64,000 bases of DNA from an uncultured Caldisericota bacterium (GTDB lineage Bacteria > Caldisericota > Caldisericia > Cryosericales > Cryosericaceae). A model generated the notes under the pieces. That model made no database searches and was not told the origin of the DNA. It was given only the letters and a program-made list of their open reading frames with translations. The stretch lies in contig CAIQIK010000049.1 in assembly GCA_903871855.1 (NCBI GenBank), positions 1 through 64,000 on the forward strand, written 5' to 3'. Shown here in pieces: positions 18,877 to 28,135 of this stretch. The first letter of the stretch is position 1. Each line of letters opens with the position of its first letter. The translations under genes and the position numbers were made by a program.

Positions 18877-19188
18877 GAGCCACCTCCTGGTTGTCAATGC
18901 CCGTGTGGACGAAGCTGCAACAATGTACCGGAGGGCAACTCGATGTCAAGTTCCAGATGTGAAGGGCAGCGACGAGCAGACAGCGCTCACCGCCGGGTCC
19001 CCTCCGATCGCGATTCCAGACTCTGTCTAGTCTGCGAAGTCTTCCCTGGCACGCAATTGTATGCGAACTTGTCGCTCACTAAACTTGCGAGCGAAGTCGG
19101 ACGCAACGCGTGCATTCTCAAGCGCGCCCATTCTATCATCGTTGTTGCTGCCATGTCATTCCTCCTGAATCAGATGTCGTTCGTGGTC

Positions 19189-20022
19189 TCAGACTCCAAA
19201 CTCTCCTGTGGCGAACCTCTCCAGCGCCACCGCCGCACCCTGCTCATTGTTCGACGACACTATGAATCTCGCCAGAGATCGTGTCTGTTCATCGGCATTT
19301 GCGACCGCAACCGGAATCCCGGCCACTGCAAACATGCTTCGGTCTGCCTCACAGTCACCCACCGTCATCACGTGGGAACTCTCGAGCCCAAGATCGTCGA
19401 TCAGCCAGCGAAGTGCAAAACCCTTGCTGACGCCTGCGTCCATGATGTTGATGAAGTTCATGTTAGCCTTGACGACGTTCGCTTGGCGTCCCAGGCTTTC
19501 CACGACGAGGTGTCTGACGGCATCCGCATTCTCAGGCAGGCACGTAATTGTAATCTTCCGCACCCCGTCTGTTGCGATCTCGCTGGTCGCCGGAACATAG
19601 CACAAGTGGCTAGCATACCAGCTGGATCCCCACTCGTCGACAAAACTGGGTGCGCCTGCGTTGCGGAATACCTGTGGCTCGCCCCGACCATACAGGATCA
19701 TATTCACAGGGATGTCTATCGAGCGCACCGTTTCTACCGACCCGAGGAGAACCTCTGGAGATATGGCTTGCTCCATGAGAATGTGCCCATTCTGCGGGTC
19801 GACGACTACTGCCCCCTGGTCCGCGATGACGGGAACTGAGAGCCAACCCAGCTGCTGAACGTATGGTGTGATGCGTTCAAGATCACGCCCGGATGCAACT
19901 GTGCACGCAAGCCCAGGAGCACTGACAGCTCGCAAGCGTGCCGCTGTCTCATCGGAAATAAACGACCGGTCATCAAGAAGCGTCCGATCGAGGTCAAATA
20001 CCGCAAGTTTATAGATATGCAT
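19189..20022 (-). CDS. Cof-type HAD phosphatase
   Basis: A 277-residue sugar-phosphatase-like protein of the Cof/YidA group with a C2-type cap. Motif I is DLDRTLLDDRS near residue 9, motif II lies in TVASGRD near 42, and the metal site VGDCEADRSMF is near 218. Such enzymes dephosphorylate sugar phosphates or nucleotide precursors. It is the last gene behind nagA and a broken paralogue (20037-20602), so it belongs to the amino-sugar PTS locus. Confidence 0.88.
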   Translation of the reverse strand: MHIYKLAVFDLDRTLLDDRSFISDETAARLRAVSAPGLACTVASGRDLERITPYVQQLGWLSVPVIADQGAVVVDPQNGHILMEQAISPEVLLGSVETVRSIDIPVNMILYGRGEPQVFRNAGAPSFVDEWGSSWYASHLCYVPATSEIATDGVRKITITCLPENADAVRHLVVESLGRQANVVKANMNFINIMDAGVSKGFALRWLIDDLGLESSHVMTVGDCEADRSMFAVAGIPVAVANADEQTRSLARFIVSSNNEQGAAVALERFATGEFGV

Positions 20023-20036
20023 CCAGGACCGCTGGT

Positions 20037-20602
20037 TCAGGGGTGATACTCGCCACTTACAAATCGTTGAACAGCTGTAACGACACCGTGTTCATTGTTC
20101 GAGGGAGCTATGTGCCGAGCCATACGAATCACCTGGGGACCGCCGTTGGCCATGGCTGCAGAAACGCCTGTAACCTCGAACATGCTGGCGTCCGTCTCAC
20201 TGTCACCCAGAACCATGACATTCTTCATCTCTACGCCAAGCATAGAAGACAGGGTTGAGATGGCGCTGCCTTCGTTGACATCTGCTCCCGTGATATCGAT
20301 ACAGTTTACGTCGGACTTCATGACCGTCGCAGTAGCCTTAAGTACATGCTCTAGGACATGCTCGATGGCATCTGTCTCCTCCGGACTGCACCGGTCTCGG
20401 TGATGATCGGCACGTGGATGATTCCCAGTTGCTCAATGAACCGCATGACCGAAAATTTTGCTCGGCCGGAACAGATGGTGAATTCCACCCCGGGAACCAG
20501 GGCGGTTCTCAGTCCAGCAACCATTTCTTCGGTGATCAGCGAATGACTGTCCAGCAACGTCCCATCGAGATCGCAGGCAATGAGCTTCTGGATGGCCGCC
20601 AC
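20037..20602 (-). pseudogene. Cof-type HAD phosphatase with internal deletion and frameshift
   Basis: The N-terminal part starts at a GTG at 20602 just after the nagA stop and reads CDLDGTLLDS, then ICSGR, up to ITETGAV. In another frame the C-terminal part continues with EETDAIEHVLEH and later VLGDSETDASMF. Compared with the intact paralogue next door, about 100 residues of the cap domain are missing at the joint near 20375. A single deletion that also shifted the frame explains this. Both ends remain well conserved, so the break is probably recent. Confidence 0.82.
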
Positions 20603-20606
20603 GGCC

Positions 20607-21758
20607 CTATGCGCTGTAGACCACGCGGCCCTCGCAGATCGTGGAGGAGACATGAAGGTCAGGGGACAGGATAACGATGTCTGCAATGGCTCCTGGTCGA
20701 ATAATACCTCGATCGGTCACACCAATGGAGCGGGCAGGGTTTTGACCTGCAGTGCGGAAAGCACTCGCAAGGTCAAGGCCGCCGATGTCAACTACATTGC
20801 GGACGGCCTTGTCAAGCGTCAGAATGGAACCTGCAAGGCGCCCATCAGGAAGCCACACTGAGGTCCCGTCCACCGTCACCTTCTGTCCATCGAAATCAAA
20901 CTCACCCCTGATGCCAAATCCTGCAGCAAGGACAGAATCAGAAATAAGTACGAGCCGATCCTTGAGATATCGGCTCACCAGGGCAATCGTGGCAGGATGA
21001 GTATGCACGCCGTCAGCTATGAACTGAAGATAGACATCATACAGGAACGCAGCACCAACAGGACCCGGTTCGCGATGATGCAGTGGTCGCATCACATCGA
21101 AGAGATGGTTCATGGAAGTCGCACCAGCGGCGATCCCTGCAACAGCATGCTCAAAATCCGTATCTGTGTGTCCAATAGAGACATGCACGCCCCGGCTGAC
21201 AAGGTACTCGATGACCGGGATCGCCCCCTCACGCTCTGGCGCCACGGCCATTAGCGTGACGGGACCACTGTCGACCAGTGCTTCGGCATTTGCAATGGTC
21301 GGTATCTCAAAATCCTCGGGATTCATGGCTCCGTGCATCTTCTCGCTGAGGAAAGGCCCCTCCAGGTGCCAAGCCAGAGGTCTCGCACCCTCGACGGTCG
21401 CCAGCTTGGAACTCAGACTTGTCATGACGTGCTGGAGCGTGGTAATGCGCGCTCCCACTGTGGTTGGAAGAAACGATGTGACGCCGGCACGCGGCAGGCC
21501 TGCCGCCATGCACTCGAGAGCTTCGCTGCTGGCTTCCATGATGTCGTGTCCGCCGTACCCATGGATATGGATGTCGATGAAGCCGGGGGCAACAAGGAAG
21601 CCCGTAGCATCAAGAACTTCGACACCAGAAGGCTGCTCCACAAGAGTGTGTTTGATTCGACCGGTGTCAACTTCGACCCAGTACGTGCCGCGCAGTTCAT
21701 CGGGTGTAAAGAGGCGGTCGGTCTTGATGGCATAGTGCGAGGATGTGGGCATGCTCAT
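20607..21758 (-). CDS. nagA: N-acetylglucosamine-6-phosphate deacetylase
   Basis: Amidohydrolase that removes acetate from GlcNAc-6-P to give GlcN-6-P. The 383-residue protein shows the metal motif GFIDIHIHGYGGHD near 58, the HLEGPF loop with the metal-binding Glu near 130, the SIGHTDT and MNHLFDVMRPLHHREPG segments, and the catalytic Asp in LISDSVLAAG. AAAGGAG precedes the ATG. It follows PTS IIB and a truncated SIS gene. With the SIS deaminase at 34.2 kb it completes conversion of imported GlcNAc-6-P to fructose-6-P. Confidence 0.95.
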   Translation of the reverse strand: MSMPTSSHYAIKTDRLFTPDELRGTYWVEVDTGRIKHTLVEQPSGVEVLDATGFLVAPGFIDIHIHGYGGHDIMEASSEALECMAAGLPRAGVTSFLPTTVGARITTLQHVMTSLSSKLATVEGARPLAWHLEGPFLSEKMHGAMNPEDFEIPTIANAEALVDSGPVTLMAVAPEREGAIPVIEYLVSRGVHVSIGHTDTDFEHAVAGIAAGATSMNHLFDVMRPLHHREPGPVGAAFLYDVYLQFIADGVHTHPATIALVSRYLKDRLVLISDSVLAAGFGIRGEFDFDGQKVTVDGTSVWLPDGRLAGSILTLDKAVRNVVDIGGLDLASAFRTAGQNPARSIGVTDRGIIRPGAIADIVILSPDLHVSSTICEGRVVYSA

Positions 21759-22066
21759 AGTCTTCTCCTTTCAAGCACAACAGGAAATAAAAGAGCCCTG
21801 ACTCCGGTCAGGGCACCTTGGGACGTTGAACATCGACCCGGATGACCGCCTGACAGCTCCCTGACCTGTTTGGATGGAATAGGCCCACCAGCACGCCCAC
21901 AAATCTCGACCGCAATGGATGCAGAATGTCCACTACCAAACGCCTGCAGGATTCCACCGCTCATAATACTCTGCGCAACAACATGCGCCGCTTTGCGCAT
22001 GTTGTCCTCTTCCTGCTTCAGGAGAGAGATCAGCTCCTCGATCTTGTCAAAAAACTCCAATACCAT
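21755..22066 (-). pseudogene. Truncated SIS-domain sugar isomerase-like gene
   Basis: The first 74 residues (FFDKIEELISLL, then SGGILQAFGSGHSASIAVEI and IPSKQVRELSGG) match the N-terminus of SIS proteins of the UPF0309 kind, which normally reach about 240 residues. The reading then runs into unrelated sequence and the terminator at 21784-21814, so about two thirds of the domain is gone. It sits between PTS IIB and nagA, where a phosphosugar isomerase or binding protein would make sense. Confidence 0.75.
21784..21814 (-). terminator. Terminator between truncated SIS gene and nagA
   Basis: On the minus strand GCCCTGAC pairs with GTCAGGGC around a 4-base loop, followed by TCTTTTATTT. It stands only about 25 bases before the nagA start. 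Either nagA is expressed by read-through, or the hairpin arrived when the upstream gene was truncated. Confidence 0.75.
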
Positions 22067-22113
22067 ACTGATCTCCCAATCCGTATCTATTGTTCCTGCC
22101 GACAGCGGCCGGT

Positions 22114-22605
22114 CTACAGCAAGCCCTTCTGCCGGAGAAGTTCGACCAGATCCAGCGCACGGTCACTGCTGATACGCTTGGGCGTAATCTTGTAGCCCAT
22201 GCCCCCTATAGCCTTGAACGCCTCAGCATCCTCCCTAGTCGCAACTATCCATGGAAGAATCGCCACATACTTCGTCCCCTGGACAGGAGCCTGATTGCCG
22301 ACATTGATGCTCTTCGGTTTGAGTCCGCCCTGCATAAGTGCCAGTGCACCCTGCGCATTGCGCGCAATGATGAGGACACTCTCGTGGGCAGGGTCCATGG
22401 AAGAAAGCAGTTTCAAACCGTCAGCAATGGTGACGACCGACGTCGGGAGCCCACGCGCCGCTTGCGGCAGCACAATGCGCTGAATCGGATCGGCTGCGAC
22501 CTTGTCGTCGGCAACAATAATACGCTTGGCACCATAATAGCTACACCAGATTATGGTAACTTGTCCGTGAATAAGACGATTGTCGATATGAAGAAAGAAT
22601 GCCAT
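22114..22605 (-). CDS. PTS mannose-family IIB component
   Basis: Cytoplasmic phosphotransfer subunit of 163 residues. The phospho-accepting histidine lies in NRLIHGQV (residues 9-16), the classic mannose/fructose/sorbose family signature. It would take phosphate from IIA (31869-32276) and pass it to sugar entering through IIC-IID (32343-33962). Those partners are now almost 10 kb away, on the same strand, with the patchwork region between them. In most PTS loci of this class the subunits are adjacent. Confidence 0.92.
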   Translation of the reverse strand: MAFFLHIDNRLIHGQVTIIWCSYYGAKRIIVADDKVAADPIQRIVLPQAARGLPTSVVTIADGLKLLSSMDPAHESVLIIARNAQGALALMQGGLKPKSINVGNQAPVQGTKYVAILPWIVATREDAEAFKAIGGMGYKITPKRISSDRALDLVELLRQKGLL

Positions 22606-22789
22606 GATTCACTCCTATCGGGTTGAAGATGGGGCTACACCCGTATTGTCGTGTCCCGGATTACTGTTCAATTGTACTGATGTCAAGGCATAGTTACAAG
22701 TTGATACTTTAGAACCTACCTATTTTTGTACTCTGTTTCAACAGAATCATAGGCAAAAAGTCGAATTTTCTTGCACCTCCTTTTCGTCT
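22606..22789. other. A+T-rich junction region
   Basis: Base composition drops sharply here from the G+C-rich PTS IIB gene to A+T-rich sequence (for example 19 G/C in 22861-22920). No gene is supported. AAGGAGGTGC on the minus strand near 22778 looks like a ribosome site but is followed by a frame of only about 16 codons. This is the left edge of the patchwork region. Confidence 0.55.
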
Positions 22790-23155
22790 CTGATTGATTT
22801 TGGTGTTGTTCCGTTGGCACTCTTCTTGCAATATTCAAATCAAAGGGAATAAATCGCACCCTCACTTCACTATATCGTTTTCTTTTACATAACTCTGGAA
22901 TCCTTCTCTATCTAAATTCACCATGTCCATTCTAACATGAACAAGTATTTCAAGACCTTCATCGGTTAATATTCCGACAGCGTGCTTTGCCGGAAACAGA
23001 TTCGCAACTATCCCGTTTGCCGGGGAGTAAACTACACCTTCGTCGGGTACAATTGCTAGTCCGTCTCTCACTAAATCTGATAAAAATACAGAATCAGACA
23101 CCATTCAAAACCACACTGTCTTACCTTTTACTGGTGATATTTGTTCTGCTGTACT
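22790..23155 (-). pseudogene. Broken PTS glucose-family IIA domain (Crr-like)
   Basis: The central 80 codons (22862-23104) keep IIA-Glc features: VFLSDLVRDGLAIVP, PAKHAVGI with one active-site histidine, and GLEILVHV with the other. Upstream, the expected start SPVKGKTV is found in frame but cut off by a TGA just before the central part. Downstream, FDLNIA appears only after a shift of frame. So one nonsense codon and one frameshift have broken it. It may have been the IIA domain serving the truncated MurP-like transporter at 25340-25552. Confidence 0.75.
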
Positions 23156-23243
23156 GTTTTTCTTAGAAAGATTGGATGTGACTTCTTCCTGTATGGATTA
23201 TTGAGTCATGAAGAATGACCCTTTTTCAACGACATTACAAATT

Positions 23244-24161
23244 TCAATCTTTGTCCTTAATAAAGTCAATTGCCTTCTGTATATACCCTCCATGGTTGCT
23301 TAGTATCTCTTTTGCTTCAGCAATTTCTATCCCCGTCATTATGACAAGTATGGTCAGTTTTACATCATACTCCGTCTTTGAAAGCATTGCAGCTGCATTT
23401 GCCTCATCACAGCCAGTTGCGAGCATCACTATCCTCTTTGCCCTTGCTATGAGCTTCTCGTTGGATGCCCTGACATCCACCATGAGGTTGCTGTATACCT
23501 TTCCAAGCTTGATCATAGCTCCGGTGGTCAGCATGTTGAGCACCATCTTCTGGGCTGTGCCGGCCTTCATTCTTGTAGAACCCATTATGGCCTCGGGTCC
23601 CACAACCACACTTATGGGATAATCAGCTATCTTGGTCATCTCGCTGTCGGGGTTCATTGTCACACAAATTACTGGCGCACCTGTCTCCTTTGCATATTTC
23701 ATAGCCCCGATGGTATATGGAGTCCTGCCAGATGCTGCGATCGCACATACTACGTCATTTGACGTGAGCTTCCTCTCCGTCAAGTCGTTCTTCCCTAGTT
23801 CAGAGCTATCCTCGGCCCCCTCTACGGATTTGAAGATCGCAGCGTCGCCCCCTGCGATTATTCCCTGAACCGTTTGGGAATCTACTCCGAAGGTTGGAGG
23901 ACATTCGGATGCATCAACGATTCCCAGCCTTCCACTGGTGCCGGCACCAATGTATACGAGCCTGCCGCCCTTTGACAGTCTATCCGCTATGACATCTACG
24001 GCTCTTGCAATATCCTCTGACGCAGCTGCAACTGCCTCTGCTACCTTCCTGTCTTCCCGATTGATCCTGTTGACTATTCCTACTGTATCCAGCTGGTCGA
24101 TGTCCAGGGTCTCCGAGTTCCTTCCCTCTGTCACAAGCTTCGACAAACTGTCGATTTCCAT
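23244..24161 (-). CDS. murQ: N-acetylmuramic acid 6-phosphate etherase
   Basis: Cleaves the lactyl ether of MurNAc-6-P to give GlcNAc-6-P and D-lactate, a key step of peptidoglycan recycling. I place the start at the ATG 24161, behind CTGGAGTG, giving 305 residues, the usual length. SIS-domain signatures are [20 protein letters not shown] (near 65-84), [14 protein letters not shown] and [16 protein letters not shown] in the variant [13 protein letters not shown]. It follows mupG by 16 bases in the order seen in Firmicutes mur operons. Codon use is more A+T-rich than the host background. Confidence 0.96.
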   Translation of the reverse strand: MEIDSLSKLVTEGRNSETLDIDQLDTVGIVNRINREDRKVAEAVAAASEDIARAVDVIADRLSKGGRLVYIGAGTSGRLGIVDASECPPTFGVDSQTVQGIIAGGDAAIFKSVEGAEDSSELGKNDLTERKLTSNDVVCAIAASGRTPYTIGAMKYAKETGAPVICVTMNPDSEMTKIADYPISVVVGPEAIMGSTRMKAGTAQKMVLNMLTTGAMIKLGKVYSNLMVDVRASNEKLIARAKRIVMLATGCDEANAAAMLSKTEYDVKLTILVIMTGIEIAEAKEILSNHGGYIQKAIDFIKDKD

Positions 24162-24177
24162 TTTTGCACACTCCAGA

Positions 24178-25260
24178 TCAAGGTCGTTCCACGAATCTGA
24201 ATCTTGTCTCTTCACCGATGTAGTCAATAAGGAAAACTTCTTCATCCAGCACCCTGCCCACCACATTTACACGCTTGTCAGCAGGCAAGGATTTCTTGCA
24301 GATCTGCAGTTCCCCTGAGTATCTCAAGTAGTTCACATTGTCAATGGTTATGGTGCCCCTGCTTCTTTCAGTATTGTTGTGTGGCTGGATTGTAGCTCCT
24401 GCAGGTAGATTCCCGGTTGAAGGTGTCGAGCGGACCACATCTTCAGCGCAATCAGGTCTGTTCTCGTGTACGCGTTCGAAGACTACAGCCTTTTCCGGGC
24501 CGCTGGTCGCAAGCGAGACTATCCTCAGTTCTATGACTTCCTCATCGAGCTTCCCCACGGACTCTATTTCGTCGTCAGACGGTATGCCATCGCCAAATAT
24601 GACATTGTCAGTCCCGGTTGCAAACAGATGCTTTGCAGCAACTTGGGGTTCCATAAACCTGTGTTTCTCCAGTGATGGAAGGCCTTCAAAAACCGGACCC
24701 CTCTTATTTACCAATGACGGTATGAATGTTGATATTTCAATTTCATATTTTTCTAACAGTGCATTCTTATGTAGATATGTTTCAAGTGATATGCCAGTGT
24801 TTAGCCTGGGGTAATAATTGTGACAGGCTTGAAAATTGTTATAGTCCGGGCTGCAATCTTCAAATTCCTTAAGAAATCTCTTCGTAACGGTGCTGGCGTT
24901 TATTACAACCTTCATTTCATACAGGTTCTTTGTGAATTGTGCTATCTCCTGAGGTGAAAATCCGAAATCCACCCTGATTCCACCAAGTCCCAGTTCCTTC
25001 AACACTTTGAAGTCTCCCATACTGGCGCCCAAATACCCAAAAGCCCTGGGAGATATGTCGGCAGTAACCTGCATATCATCTTTTTTTGCAGAATCCACCA
25101 TAGTTTTAAACTCTTTAATTGCTGTTCCATAATCGGCTTCTGGAATATGAAGTGATGTAAAAACACTATCAAAACCACATTTTCTAGCCTTATTTATATA
25201 TTCCAAATTCTGTTCAAGGCTATAATTCATTCCAGGAAAGACTGAAATTCCCTTTGGCAT
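24178..25260 (-). CDS. mupG: 6-phospho-N-acetylmuramidase (MupG, DUF871)
   Basis: Hydrolyses intracellular MurNAc-6-P-GlcNAc disaccharide, producing the substrate for MurQ. The 360-residue length and the order of features fit: the N-terminal barrel with [11 protein letters not shown] and [20 protein letters not shown] near 90, [15 protein letters not shown] near 150 and a C-terminal beta domain ending [14 protein letters not shown]. The gene is strongly A+T-rich in places (24901-24960 has 21 G/C), unlike its flanks, so it was probably acquired. A remnant of a MurP-like permease lies just upstream, the usual partner. Confidence 0.92.
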   Translation of the reverse strand: MPKGISVFPGMNYSLEQNLEYINKARKCGFDSVFTSLHIPEADYGTAIKEFKTMVDSAKKDDMQVTADISPRAFGYLGASMGDFKVLKELGLGGIRVDFGFSPQEIAQFTKNLYEMKVVINASTVTKRFLKEFEDCSPDYNNFQACHNYYPRLNTGISLETYLHKNALLEKYEIEISTFIPSLVNKRGPVFEGLPSLEKHRFMEPQVAAKHLFATGTDNVIFGDGIPSDDEIESVGKLDEEVIELRIVSLATSGPEKAVVFERVHENRPDCAEDVVRSTPSTGNLPAGATIQPHNNTERSRGTITIDNVNYLRYSGELQICKKSLPADKRVNVVGRVLDEEVFLIDYIGEETRFRFVERP

Positions 25261-25300
25261 ATTCTTCTCTCCTTCTCACTCGTCTTTTGAAACTAATCTA

Positions 25301-25331
25301 TCTTCAGCAGGAGTATCACTCCTGCTGAAGA
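25301..25331. repeat. Perfect 14-base inverted repeat between murP remnant and mupG
   Basis: TCTTCAGCAGGAGT and ACTCCTGCTGAAGA flank a 3-base loop. It lies between the stop of the permease remnant and the mupG start. There is no T-run on either side, so it could be an intercistronic mRNA-stabilising or processing hairpin rather than a terminator. Confidence 0.8.
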
Positions 25332-25339
25332 TTATTGCA

Positions 25340-25552
25340 TTACTCCTGAGGTTCTTCAAAACCAAGTAGATAAGTTGCAATAAATCCTGCAATATGGGTC
25401 GTCAATACCCCAATAAGACAAAATCCTATCGTTTCTGGAGTTATCAGTGGTGCAAGAGGAAGTCCTGAAAGTTTCATACTGATAGATGCAACTCCCGTCG
25501 CTGCATTGAATGCGCCTTGTGCAGCAGCATTTGCCTCCGCCGTAATCTGTTC
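25340..25552 (-). pseudogene. C-terminal remnant of a PTS IIBC permease (MurP-like)
   Basis: About 69 codons read ITAEANAAAQGAFNAATG, then SMKLSGLPLAPLITPETIGF and end IAGFIATYLLGFEEPQE. This is the last part of a glucose/sucrose-type PTS IIC domain of the MurP kind. The rest of the gene is missing: an in-frame TGA and the change to host-like base composition lie immediately upstream, near 25553. Its place ahead of mupG-murQ argues that it was the MurNAc(-GlcNAc) transporter of an acquired mur operon. Confidence 0.72.
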
Positions 25553-25646
25553 TCAGACAAACTCATAGAACGGACGGTGGAAGCTGATTGTTTCCCCATG
25601 ACGATACCATCCACTCCTTCCATACCGCATGAAATGTAGACGTTCG

Positions 25647-26759
25647 TTACAGAGCCTCCTGATTGGCAAAACGATCGCGATACTGGTCGTTGAGCTCCAC
25701 TCCAAGGCCGGGGCGATCAGGGACCGTCAGCTGGTCTCCGTTTATCTCGATACCACCAATCGTCGGCTGAAATGCAAGATCGATGCATCCATCAAGATCG
25801 ATGTGCGTGACGACGGGTGATCCCAATGCCACATGCGCTCCTGCTGCAATTCCGACCGGAGTTTCTGTCATGCACCCGATCATACACGGGATACCTGCTG
25901 CTCGTGCGATAGCCAGAATGTCTAGAGCGCGGGAAATACCTCCTGCCTTCTGCAGTTTGACATTCAACATGGAACATGCATGAGAATCGACGAGCGCCAG
26001 CGCGTCCTCTGGCGTGTGGACAGCCTCATCGGCTGTTATCGGAATAGGGCTGCGGTCACTTACCCATTGCAGGGACTCCGTGTCTTCAGCCGGGACGGGT
26101 TGCTCGGCAAAATCGATTCCTGCTCCGGCCAGTGCTTGCAGCACACGCAGAGCTTCTTCGCGGTCATATCCCTGGTTTGCATCGACGTGGAGCGGGAACG
26201 TGGGCCCTACTGCTGCACGAACCGCATGGACGCGTTTGACATCAAGATCGGGGTCTAGCCCGAGCTTGAGCTTGATCTCGGCATACATACCATTTGCTTT
26301 GATACGCGTTGCTTCTGCCACTGTCTCAGCAAGGTCCTTGATGCCTATGGTCATTTCATTTGGAATGGCGCGTCGATATCCGCCAATGAGATCCCGGATA
26401 GGAAGGCCTGCACTCTTACCGGCAAGATCCCACAGGGCGATATCATAGGCTGCCAGTGCGGCGGCGGCCGTGAGTCTCCAGGGCTCAAGTCTCTTGAGGA
26501 TTGCCTCGCGTGCAAGCAGGTCAGACCCTTGGACGAGAGGCGCCATAGCCCGGCAAGCTTGAGTTGTGCTCTCCATTGTCTCATGGCAGACTTCGAAATT
26601 AGGAGCTGCTTCTCCCAGCCCGGTAAGACCGATATCGGTAACAAGTTGCAACAGAAATCCGTTGTAAACTGTTCGCGTCGCATATGCGACCTTGAGTTCT
26701 TTGAGCCGGGGAATGCTTACTGAAAGACATTTTATGGCAACAATTTTCATATGGCGCAT
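25647..26759 (-). CDS. Dipeptide epimerase, enolase superfamily
   Basis: Mandelate-racemase-type enzyme of 370 residues, most like L-Ala-D/L-Glu epimerases. The catalytic lysines are in AEIKLKLG and NVKLQKAGG. The metal ligands lie in LHVDANQGYD, DFAEQPV and TADEAV. The capping domain and the GLGEAAP opening fit the same group. In peptidoglycan recycling this enzyme converts L-Ala-D-Glu to L-Ala-L-Glu, which matches the neighbouring MupG, MurQ and AmiE-like genes. The exact dipeptide cannot be read from sequence. The gene has host-like G+C content, unlike the mur genes beside it. Start is the ATG after GAGAGG. Confidence 0.85.
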   Translation of the reverse strand: MRHMKIVAIKCLSVSIPRLKELKVAYATRTVYNGFLLQLVTDIGLTGLGEAAPNFEVCHETMESTTQACRAMAPLVQGSDLLAREAILKRLEPWRLTAAAALAAYDIALWDLAGKSAGLPIRDLIGGYRRAIPNEMTIGIKDLAETVAEATRIKANGMYAEIKLKLGLDPDLDVKRVHAVRAAVGPTFPLHVDANQGYDREEALRVLQALAGAGIDFAEQPVPAEDTESLQWVSDRSPIPITADEAVHTPEDALALVDSHACSMLNVKLQKAGGISRALDILAIARAAGIPCMIGCMTETPVGIAAGAHVALGSPVVTHIDLDGCIDLAFQPTIGGIEINGDQLTVPDRPGLGVELNDQYRDRFANQEAL

Positions 26760-27052
26760 TCTTCCTCTCCAGTCGTATAGGTAATTGCAGCGACTTTCCC
26801 AAGAATAACTGCCCCTTCACCGTTATTGACCAGTTTCGTCGCCATAAGGCACAGGATGAGGGGATCCCTGGCACCATAGACAAGTCCGACATCGAGCACC
26901 TTGATGGTGCCTGCCGACGGAAATAAGCTCGAAGCCTGATACTCGAATAAAGGAAATGTCGGTGTTGCGGCATGGACACCAAATCCGCCCTGAGCACTGC
27001 CGAGTAGTGCACGTACTTGTTCCTGCCAGTTTTGCACACTCTCTCCCCACAT
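26747..27052 (-). CDS. Uncharacterised protein, perhaps a C-terminal fragment
   Basis: A 101-residue frame whose stop overlaps the epimerase start by 13 bases, which supports real translation. The C-terminal half (KVLDVGLVYGARDPLILCLM, then GAVILGKVAAITY) looks like an ordinary alpha/beta domain, but I do not recognise the family. The N-terminus is hydrophilic and could start instead at the GTG five codons in. A TATAAT box lies near 27100-27105 on this strand. It may be the tail of a longer gene cut at the junction with the lactate operon. Confidence 0.5.
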   Translation of the reverse strand: MWGESVQNWQEQVRALLGSAQGGFGVHAATPTFPLFEYQASSLFPSAGTIKVLDVGLVYGARDPLILCLMATKLVNNGEGAVILGKVAAITYTTGEEECAI

Positions 27053-27149
27053 AACAATCTATCGTATGCTACAACATCATGTTTTCTCTCTTCCTGTCTA
27101 TTATATAGTAGTAGTTGGGTTCTTCTGCAGGAGCGCATCGACTCATCTA

Positions 27150-27305
27150 AGATACTTAGTTGCTGCTGTGACAACTGCAGGGTTGGTCGGGAAACAGGGT
27201 TTGGTCATCAGAAAGAGTATCCTAGTATGTCTTCTTTGCGGATTATTGGCTGGGGCTATGGGACGGCTCATTGCAGCACTACGATTGGTTCCCAGTTTAT
27301 TCTAA
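27150..27305 (+). pseudogene. Possible C-terminal remnant of a lactate permease
   Basis: The frame VAAVTTAGLVGKQGLVIRKS followed by hydrophobic ILVCLLCGLLAGAMG resembles the last membrane segment of LldP-type lactate permeases. The expected preceding motif is visible only approximately and in another frame. It ends 21 bases before etfB on the same strand, and a permease next to an Etf-lactate dehydrogenase operon is a known arrangement. The identification rests on a short match. Confidence 0.4.
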
Positions 27306-27326
27306 AGCCAGTGGAGGTAAGGCAAA

Positions 27327-28124
27327 TTGAAGATCATTATTCCCATTAAACAGGTTCCTGAAACTAGCAATGTCAAGATAGATGAAGAAACCGGAACAAT
27401 AGTCAGGGAAGGGGTAGAAAGTATTGTCAACCCTCTCGACCTTTACGCAATTGAAGCAGGTATTCAGCTGAAAGAGGAACGGGGTGCTGAGATAACTGTA
27501 GTGAGCATGGGCCCTCCTTCAGCAGAAAAAGCATTGAAGGAAGCAATTGCTATGGGCTGCGATGATGGCATTCTGATCAGCGGTAAGGAGTTTGCCGGCT
27601 CTGATACCTGGGCAACTTCGTATACGATCTCCCGGGCGGTCAAGAAGCTCGGCAAATTTGACCTGATACTGACGGGAGAGAGAGCTACTGATGGTGAGAC
27701 GGGCCAGGTAGGACCGGGTATTGCGTCTTTTCTCGATCTCCCTGTTTCCACCTATACCAGCAGGATTGTTGAAGTAACTGAAGTCAGTATTGTAGTGGAG
27801 AGATTGATTGAAGAGGGTTATGAAATGTTGAGGATGCCCCTGCCGGCTCTTGTGTCGGTGGTCAAGGAGATCTGCTTTCCCCGGCTCCCCACCCTGAGGG
27901 GGAAACAGAAGGCAAAAAAGACGGAACTGGCCCGCTGGAATGCAGACAATATGGATATTGAAAGGTCTGCCCTCGGCCTGAACGGTTCACCGACAAGGGT
28001 AGTAAAGATCGAGACGCCCAAAGTAACCAGGAGTGGGGAGGTTGTCAGGGTTACTGATGAAGAAAGTCTGGCTGATGCAGTTGAGCGTTTCCTGACGTTC
28101 CTGCGGAAGAAAGGGATTCTGTAG
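27327..28124 (+). CDS. etfB: Electron transfer flavoprotein beta subunit
   Basis: Starts at TTG eight bases after GGAGG. The 265-residue protein has KQVPETSNVKID, the adenine-nucleotide loop region LDLYAIEAGIQLKEE and LILTGERATDGETGQVGPG, all typical of EtfB/FixA. It forms a heterodimer with EtfA (12 bases downstream) and passes electrons to or from the FAD-linked dehydrogenase encoded next. Gene order matches the electron-confurcating lactate dehydrogenase operons of anaerobes such as Acetobacterium, where NAD+ is reduced with lactate at the expense of ferredoxin. Confurcation itself cannot be proven from this subunit alone. Confidence 0.93.
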   Translation: MKIIIPIKQVPETSNVKIDEETGTIVREGVESIVNPLDLYAIEAGIQLKEERGAEITVVSMGPPSAEKALKEAIAMGCDDGILISGKEFAGSDTWATSYTISRAVKKLGKFDLILTGERATDGETGQVGPGIASFLDLPVSTYTSRIVEVTEVSIVVERLIEEGYEMLRMPLPALVSVVKEICFPRLPTLRGKQKAKKTELARWNADNMDIERSALGLNGSPTRVVKIETPKVTRSGEVVRVTDEESLADAVERFLTFLRKKGIL

Positions 28125-28135
28125 GAGGTTATCGT

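Larger units (their letters stand above)
18573..19188. other. 616-base region with terminator and only doubtful small frames
   Basis: The long plus-strand frame that crosses this stretch is the shadow of the phosphatase gene next door. Two minus-strand frames have good ribosome sites: one ending near 18649 (listed separately), and one beginning near 19155 after AGGAGGAATGAC, which would give 55 residues without family resemblance. Decay of a former gene is possible, because a second frame in the same place also reads protein-like for about 34 codons. Confidence 0.4.

Noticed and set aside
18577-19839. A 420-codon plus-strand open frame
   Set aside because: Its second half is the exact antisense of the Cof phosphatase with its clear motifs, and the composition (many Arg, His, Cys) is that of a shadow frame.
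27066-27305. A 79-codon plus-strand frame as an intact small membrane protein
   Set aside because: There is no ribosome site and only the second half is protein-like, matching a lactate permease end; treated as a remnant.
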